Positions 58,036 to 64,000 of a DNA stretch of 64,000 nt are shown in pieces. The notes beneath the pieces were generated by a model. It worked only from the letters and a program-made list of their open reading frames with translations. It was not told the DNA's origin and ran no database searches. Numbering within the stretch: position 1 is the stretch's first letter; each line of letters begins with the position of its first letter. The DNA is from Apodemus sylvaticus. Lineage: Eukaryota; Chordata; Mammalia; Rodentia; Muridae. The position numbers and the translations under genes are program-made. The stretch is taken from the NCBI RefSeq assembly GCF_947179515.1, contig NC_067481.1, forward strand, positions 39,843,704-39,907,703, in the 5' to 3' direction.

Positions 58036-58814
58036 CTAATGCTGAAACATACAGTGGTGTTTATGGAGCCTGAGGCAGTCAGTAAGGCAAGGGTGAGAAT
58101 TGATGCTAGAGGTCTAAAGGCTTATCATCTGCAGGAGACTAGTTCATTACAGATCCTCCAATCCACCCCGGGGATCTTTCCCCAGCTTTACCAGCTCTGG
58201 TCTTGCTCTTAAGCCCAACTTAAGCCCTTGGGAGAGTGTTCTTCCCCTCCATTGACTATACAGCCTCAGTAGAAGGAAACTTCCACCATCACAGCCCCTT
58301 CATTACACCTTAGAAAATGCCATAAAATGTCTAATGACAGCCACACTCTCATCACACCAGGCCCATGCTTTACCTCTGAGCATGTGCTTTCACAAGTCTC
58401 AAATGCAAGGCACATCTCCAAACTAAGGGAGCTTCCCTGATCGCTATCCCAGCTTCTGTCAGATACATTTCCCTCCCAGCCTTCCTCCCTCCATCCGTCT
58501 GTCTGTCTGTCTGTGTCTGTCTGTCTGTCTCTGTGTCTCTGTCTGTGTTTCTGTCTCTGTCTCTGTCTCTCTCTCTAAGCCAAGAAATGCAGAGTGATCA
58601 CTATTATAGCCCAAAGAGAGCATGTTTGATCCAAGCAGTGTGTACATGGCTTTCCCGTGTTAGTTCATCCCCAGGTCCTAGTGGGTTTTGAGCCCTCTCT
58701 GCTTTCGGCTTGGATCCCCTTAACACACTTACTTTTGGAATCAGACAGAGCCCAGGCAATATTCATCTTCATGGAAATCAAAGCTACCAGAACAAAGACT
58801 GTGGCTGTCTTCAT
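57893..58814 (-). CDS. Wfdc18: Wfdc18 (Expi/WDNM1-type), secreted WAP four-disulfide-core protein
   Basis: Two coding exons, 58814-58733 and 58035-57893 (TAA at 57895-57893), join in phase 1 to 74 residues, the length of mouse Wfdc18 (extracellular proteinase inhibitor Expi). Residues 1-23 or so form a signal peptide (MKTATVFVLVALISMKMNIA). The mature part is one WAP domain with all eight cysteines: DCPK, GTCDERC, ESC, MKCCSNGCGH, and a final DC before KPPVF. The stop codon TAA is directly followed by GTGAGT, so the exon ends at the stop and a non-coding exon 3 is expected. WAP proteins of this type are secreted, linked to mammary and epithelial expression and proposed protease inhibition; inhibitory activity of this one is not shown by sequence. 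A tandem copy B at 61.3 kb is broken. Confidence 0.94.
58493..58580. repeat. (TGTC)n/(TCTG)n microsatellite in the Wfdc18 intron
   Basis: About 85 bp of tgtc, ctgt and ctctgt units. Absent from the matching place in copy B, so it arose or expanded after duplication, or was lost there. Confidence 0.9.
58733..58814 (-). CDS. Wfdc18: Wfdc18 exon 1 coding part (signal peptide)
   Basis: An 82-bp coding part ending in phase 1 at donor GTAAGT. An upstream in-frame ATG at 58847 overlaps the TATA region and is not a plausible start; the 58814 ATG gives the family N-terminus. Confidence 0.93.
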
Positions 58815-58847
58815 GTTGGCTCTGACTGAGCTGAACTCACAGAGCAA

Positions 58848-58853
58848 TTTATA
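58848..58853 (-). promoter_or_regulatory. Wfdc18 TATA box
   Basis: TATAAA on the gene strand, 34 bases upstream of the ATG. With normal TATA-to-start spacing, the 5' UTR would be only about 10 bases, which is unusually short. Confidence 0.7.
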
Positions 58854-59369
58854 CCCTCAGTAAAGGTAGAAGCATGGGTGTGGGAGGAGGCAGTCAATCA
58901 GGAAATACAGAATAAAGAGTTTTCCAGTGGTGCATGCTGAGAACTTGGCTCTTTTTATATTTCACATCTGACTTGTTTCTAATTATAATTAGAGTATTGT
59001 TCCTTTGTTGGTTCAAATAATAACCCGGAAAAAAAGTTAAGAACACAGTTTAGCACTGTGTTCCTCCTTCCATCACTGCTTGGCTCTGGTATGAGTGATG
59101 ATCTCATACTCATACAAAGAAGTATTTATTGCATCCTCCAGGAACCCCAACAATTCAGAGAGAAGCAGCAATCAAACCTGGACATGGCTCACACCCCATC
59201 CAGTAAGACCAGGGGAAGAAGAAAAGCACCTCATAGATCACAATACTGCCCTTGTAGAATAGGAATAGACCTCAAATTCCTGGTTGCATTTCAGTTGAGT
59301 TTTAAGTTCCAATATAGACAGGAAGTTAGGTTTTTAAATGTATCCCTCTCACATTTTTAAGCATTATTT

Positions 59370-59570
59370 TAAATTATGTTCATGTGTGGTGAGGTTTATT
59401 GTTATACCTGCACTGAATGCAGGAGTCTGAGGAGGCCAGAGGTGTTAGTTAGATCCCACCTGGACCTGGAGTAATAGTAAGTTCTGAGTCACCTCATGTG
59501 GACTCTTGCAACTGTGATGAGGTTCTCTGGAAGAGCAGTATGTGCTATTTACCAACGAGCCAGCTCCCCA
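59370..59570 (-). mobile_element. B2/B3-like SINE, reverse (in copy B)
   Basis: Reads gaggaggccagaggtgttag, cacctggacctggagtaata, then tctctggaagagcagtatgt. Orthologous to 55890-56085. Confidence 0.6.
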
Positions 59571-61332
59571 TCCTCTTAACTCATGCTAAGAAGAACCCAT
59601 ACCCCAAAGGTCATGCTCGTGTCTTAGGAGTTTGATATCCACTGATGCAGGATGTTGTATTGCTTTACAATGGGGAATTCCTGAGCCCTACCTGCTCCTC
59701 CTGTATTATCATTCATTAAATAAATGCAGTTCCAGCAGGTCTACTCTATGAGATATAATCAGTTCATTTTGCTTGCTTGACCGGACTTATGTACAAGAGT
59801 GCCCCAGAAAATATACATATGTCCATTGGCTTGTTGGTACATATGAGCAAGGCAGGGGGAGAGGAATTACCTGGGAGGACATTGTCCTGGAACTGCTGGG
59901 ATCGTGAGAGCTCAGTGTTCATGGGAGGCTGCAGGGATGGCTCTGCTGATCAGAAAAGTCAATGGGATGTGAAAATAAGAACTTTACAAGAAGAATGCTA
60001 AGCATAGTTTATTTAGGACACAAACACATTAAGAAATTGTCACCACAGTATAGATCTTCCTCTTCCAAGGATGCAATTCTAGGGCTAGATAGTAGCCTAA
60101 TAGGGGCTCTGTGGATTCGGAAGAAATCTTCTGGGGCTGTCCATCAGTCATGTTTATGAAGTTCAAATCCATCTTCCATGTGACTGTAAGTTATCTACAA
60201 TACAAATTTGATCGTGCCATTTCCTCTGCTAAGAAATTTCTCCTTGTTCAGACCTCAATCTGTGCTTGGCAGCTTATTGCTGACTGGGTGTGGGCTTGTT
60301 TTATAATCTCTGACCCAGATAACACATTTATCTGGAACAACAAATCTCCCAACTCCCAACTAGGGTCACACTCTTCCCAGTGTCTGAACCCGAGACCCCC
60401 CTTGTCTGGTGGGCTTTGCGTGTCCTAATTTAAGCGTCTCCTTATCGAGCTCTACTCTGACATCTTCCCAGACAAAGGCGGGCACCGCTGTTAGAACTTA
60501 CTAGAAACTGGTGCAGAGCTCATGCTGTCACACAGACTCTTTCTACAGTCTAGTTACATTCACCTTTGAATTGCCATTGAAACATATGCCTGCCTGACAT
60601 ATGAGGTATTCAGTAAATGAATGTTCCCATTAAGTTCAATGTCTTCTTCTTACCAGGAGCACTTGTTTTCCTGACAGAGTCACACCTCCTTGGCTGAAGG
60701 AGAGAAGAGTGAGATAGCCCAGTTTATGACCATGTGGATCTAAGCTGTGGTGGCTTGTGTCACTTAGGTCATGGTGGAACTGTCTTTGCAGTGGAGAGGA
60801 CACAGATCATCTAACCTGGTGTTCTTCCATCTTCTTCCAGTTCCTTTCTCTTGCACACATCCAGACTCTTGTGTGCAGCCAGTGGACAAAGTAACATGGG
60901 ACTGTCCAAGGAAAGTCCCCTGGGAACTGTCTCATTCCCTTAGACATACCTTGACAGGATGCTGTAGTAAGGATGATAATGTCCCTTCCAGCCTTATATA
61001 TTTGAATAACCAGTTCACAGTTTTTGGAACTTGGGGAAAATATATCGGGAGGTAGGATTTGTTGGAGGAATTGTATGACAGGGAACAGGCTTGGAGGTTT
61101 CAGAGGCCCGTATCCTTCCCAGTTAGCTTCCTCTCTGCCTCAGGATTGCTTCTCAAGATGTAATCCTGCAGGCAATGCTCCAGGGCCATGCCTACCTGCC
61201 TGCCGCCATGCTTTCTACCACAAGGGTCAACTCTGTGAAGTCGTAAGTCCCCAATAAACGTTCTTCTATAAGTTGCCTTGGTGATGGTGTCAGATTACAA
61301 CATAGAAAAGTAAAACATGAGAATACACTCAC

Positions 61333-61479
61333 TTAAAAACCAGGAGATCTGCAGACATGACCACAGCCATTGTTACAGCCAGCACTTCATTTTGCCAGGG
61401 CATGATTGATTTCCTGAGCATTGTTCAACATAAATGCCAACACTTCCTGGGAAATTCATGGGACATGTTCCTGGTTTTT
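61333..61479 (-). pseudogene. Wfdc18-like WAP exon, disabled copy
   Basis: Matches Wfdc18 exon 2 across its full length, including the TTAG acceptor and the TAA/GTGAGT end, but is 147 bp instead of 143. A 4-base insertion after the MKC codons shifts the frame and gives an early TAA at 61375-61373, removing the last four WAP cysteines. The second WAP cysteine is also changed to Tyr (GIY in place of GTC). Lying in copy B of the duplication, it is a unitary dead paralogue. Exon 1 is not in the window. Wfdc17, the other close family member at this locus, is expected beyond the right edge and is not this exon. Confidence 0.88.
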
Positions 61480-61960
61480 CTAATTCTGAACTATACAATG
61501 GTGTTTATGCAGCGTGAAGATGTCATAGAGACAAGGTTAAGAAGTGATGCTAGAGAACTGAAGGCTCATCACCTGAGGAGACTAGCTTACTCTATATCCT
61601 CCTTTGTACCTGAGGGCTCTTCCCTCAGCTTCACCAGCTCCAGTCTTGCTCTTAAGCCCAACTGTTGATTCTGGCCCTTGGGAGAGTTTTCTCTCTCCAC
61701 AGCCTATGCAGTCTCAGTAGAAAGAACCTTCCACCATCACAGCCCCTTCTTTAGACCTTAGAAGATGCCATAAAAACTCCCACAGGCACACACTTTCATC
61801 CCAACAGACCCATGGTTCATCTCTAAGCAAGTGCTCTCACATGTCCCAAATGCAAGGCACATCTACAAACTAGGAGAGCTGCCCTAGTCTCTGTGTCAGC
61901 TTCTCTCACACTACTCCCCAGCCTCTGTCTTTAAGAAAGATACAGTGTAGAGTGATCACT

Positions 61961-64000
61961 CTTTTGGTTTTTTTTTGTTTTTTGTTTTTTGAGGCAAAGT
62001 AGAAATGATATATATTTAAGTTCTTCCAATAAATAATGTAAATCCCTGCACTCTGGTTAAACACACGTAAGCAGTTCCCACATTTAACCGTTACAAAAAT
62101 CAGAAAGTCATAAAGGTTCTAAATTCTATACCGGGTTTACACACAATGTATTAATTCAAGATCCCTAAATGAGGTTTCATCCCAGTCAGGGGAGAGGGTC
62201 TTCACCTGATTAGAGCACAGCACATACATCACATTTGAACCTTGCAATCAATCAGTCTGCTGAAGCTAGTGCACAGTGTGAGCTCCTGTCACCCCCCACC
62301 CCCCACTGTTTTTAAGTCACTCTACCTTCTTTGGAGAGAGAAAGAAAAAAGAAAAAAACCAACCATGTGAAGGTATCTTCCCTTCTAGAAACTTTGGTAG
62401 ACTGGACCAGCAGAGCAAATACATCTTAGCACAACAAAGTTCTGCCGGGAATCACACACCTAAGTCTCAACCAACACATTCACATTATCAGAGAAGCCCA
62501 TCCTACCTTCAGTGTAGCTCCCCTTGCCCTTCCTTTCCTGCACAACCTATAGAAACCGCCTGGGAGGAAAAAAATCAGCTGTTGTAACACTGTAACAGCC
62601 TACCATGAATTTTTCTGAGACAGGTCTTTCAGTCCTGGAACTTGCTCTGTAGACAAGGCTGGCAGCAAACTCAAGAGATCCTCCTGCCCCTGCCTCTGGA
62701 GAGTACCACTCAACACAGGAGCCACAATTTGAAGGCAGAGGGCATCTTAGAGAACCAACATTAGACATGGACATGAAGAGATGTCGTCTGTCTCAGAAAA
62801 CCCTCAAGCTTCCATTAACTGTAGTTCTAACATCTGAAGGCCTAAGTTACAGAAATTGCCAACTGCGATCCACATCTGATGAGTACGTACTTAAATCTTG
62901 ACTTTTACACAAGGTCTTCTCTTAGGTTAAGCTACCTGGATAAATGCAGGTAGGGCAGATATCCTAGCTGAATCACAGGACAACCTAAATGCTTATGAAG
63001 GTAGGCACAAGGAGAACACAACTGAATAGACCACAGGTGAGAAGCAAAAGCATTTCAAACTCTAATATGGCACAAGCTCCCTCGTGTTAGTGGCTTTAGT
63101 ATGCTTATAAACACGGGATGATTCACTTGTTTAGATTATTTGAAATACAACTTTATTCTGATTCTAAACGAAAAGAATGGGAATGACAGTAACAAACAAG
63201 ATTTCACCACTGGATGTTGTGATGCGACTGCAGCGGTCTTATCTTTGAAATTCAGAAAGGAAACAACTCTGTTCCAAACAGCTAAATATGCAAGTCCAAA
63301 AAAAAAAAAATGGAGGTATGTTTAACTGCCACATTCACTCCGAAGCCCATTCATCTCCTTCAGCATCCCAATGAAGTACACGATCTGCTTAGCTAAATAA
63401 GGTGGCACACGCGCTGCACCGCTGACATCACAGGGCAGTTGCTTATAAAACTAGACTTCTGACGCAGGGCTCCAGCTTCACTTTCTCACAGGTCATCATC
63501 CTCATCCCGGATAGCAGTCGTCTGAGCAACCTCTAGATCATGCTCATACTGTGCTGCCAAAGCTGGGTCCATGACCACCTCAGGCAGGGCAAGAGCAGGC
63601 ATGGCCACGAACTCCAAGTTAGGATCTCCAATGAGCTTTCTGGCAAGTCAGAGGAAAGGCTTTTCAAAGTTGTAGTTACTTTTGGCAGAAATGTCATAGT
63701 ACTGAAGATTCTTCTTTCGGTGGAAGACAATAGATTTTGCCTTCACTTTCCTGTCTTTAATATCCACTTTGTTGCCACACAATACAATGTGGATTTTTTC
63801 ATACACTCGTACCAGATCTCTATGCCAGTTAGGTACGTTCTTGTAAGTAACTCTTGATGTCACGTCAAACATTATAATGGTACACTGGGCTTGGATGTAG
63901 TAGCCATCGCACAGGCCCCCGAACTTCACCTGGCCGGCTGTGTCCCACACGTTGTACTTGATGGGTCCTCTGTTGGTATGGAAGACGAGTGGATGCACCT
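61961..64000 (-). pseudogene. Ran GTPase processed retrocopy (5' end off window)
   Basis: An intronless minus-strand copy of Ran mRNA. The coding part in the window runs from codon 46/47 at the right edge to TGA at 63488-63486, the full family length to DEDDDL, with no frameshift. Codon 163 (Trp in Ran) is TGA at 63650-63648, which truncates the product before the C-terminal region. Substitutions hit conserved switch II residues (Glu70 to Val, Arg76 to Cys), while DTAGQ, NKVD and SAKSNYN are kept. The long 3' UTR reaches an A-rich tail (plus-strand T/G-rich run at 61965-61992). It is inserted in copy B of the Wfdc18 duplication. A reverse B1 at 62610-62720 lies within the UTR part. Confidence 0.93.
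62608..62722 (-). mobile_element. B1 SINE, reverse, inside the Ran retrocopy 3' UTR
   Basis: Reads ttctgagacaggtctttcag, tggaacttgctctgtagaca and ctcctgcccctgcctctgga. It is either part of the retroposed mRNA or a later insertion. Confidence 0.7.

Larger units (their letters stand above)
55660..58590. repeat. Segmental duplication, copy A (contains Wfdc18)
   Basis: Aligns colinearly with 59128-61960. Shared anchors at a nearly constant offset: acctggacatggct at 55704/59178, gtgtcacttaggtcatggtgg at 57301/60757, the WAP exon stop at 57893/61333, and agagtgatcact at 58591/61949. The offset falls slowly from 3.47 to about 3.36-3.44 kb because of small indels. It includes a reverse B2/B3-like SINE at 55890-56085 that is also present in copy B, so the SINE predates the duplication. 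Confidence 0.88.
59128..61960. repeat. Segmental duplication, copy B (decayed)
   Basis: Direct-orientation partner of 55660-58590. It ends where the Ran retrocopy is inserted, directly after agagtgatcact; the part corresponding to Wfdc18 exon 1 and promoter would lie beyond the right edge if it exists. Confidence 0.88.

Overview
The window is mammalian nuclear DNA from a murine rodent. Genes are split into short GT-AG exons, B1, B2, B3/B4 SINEs are dense on both strands, and there are a Mus-type LINE-1, an older Lx-type L1 3' end, endogenous-retrovirus fragments and many (CA)n/(GA)n tracts. Gene content and order (Heatr6, then Wfdc21, then Wfdc18) match the region of mouse chromosome 11 between the Ccl chemokine cluster and Lhx1, seen here in reverse orientation. 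The WAP proteins seem to differ from the house-mouse proteins as I remember them, so a Mus relative or another murine genus is possible; that is inference from memory. I see no rat-type ID SINE expansion.

Layout. (1) About 0.5-21.1 kb, minus strand: the first 16 coding exons of Heatr6 (852 codons). The exons join in frame with no internal stop. The remaining 3' exons lie off the left edge. Its promoter at about 21.1 kb is CpG-rich, with ETS-type sites and a YY1-type site over the start codon. (2) About 25.5-28.0 kb, minus strand: Wfdc21, two coding exons for a 63-residue secreted WAP-like protein with only six cysteines. (3) About 28-55 kb: gene-poor and packed with repeats. It holds a near-perfect 91-bp hairpin, fragments of old L1s, a retroviral gag-pro remnant, a complete minus-strand solo LTR, and a recent 5'-truncated L1 flanked by a perfect 15-bp target-site duplication. 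(4) About 55.6-62 kb: a direct segmental duplication with a unit of about 3.45 kb. Copy A carries intact Wfdc18 (74 residues, eight-cysteine WAP domain, TATA promoter). Copy B carries a broken WAP exon. (5) 62-64 kb, minus strand: a processed Ran retrocopy with one nonsense codon, inserted into the intron of copy B and running off the right edge.

Wfdc21 and Wfdc18 share an architecture: a signal-peptide exon ending in phase 1, then one WAP exon whose stop codon lies at or just before a splice donor, so a non-coding 3' exon is expected. Heatr6 is a housekeeping-type gene unrelated in function. I found no novel operon-like or defence-like system. The most unusual observations are a 50-bp near-identical copy of part of Heatr6 exon 5 in the preceding intron, flanked by 9-bp direct repeats; the hairpin at 29.5 kb; and the duplicated, then disabled, WAP locus.
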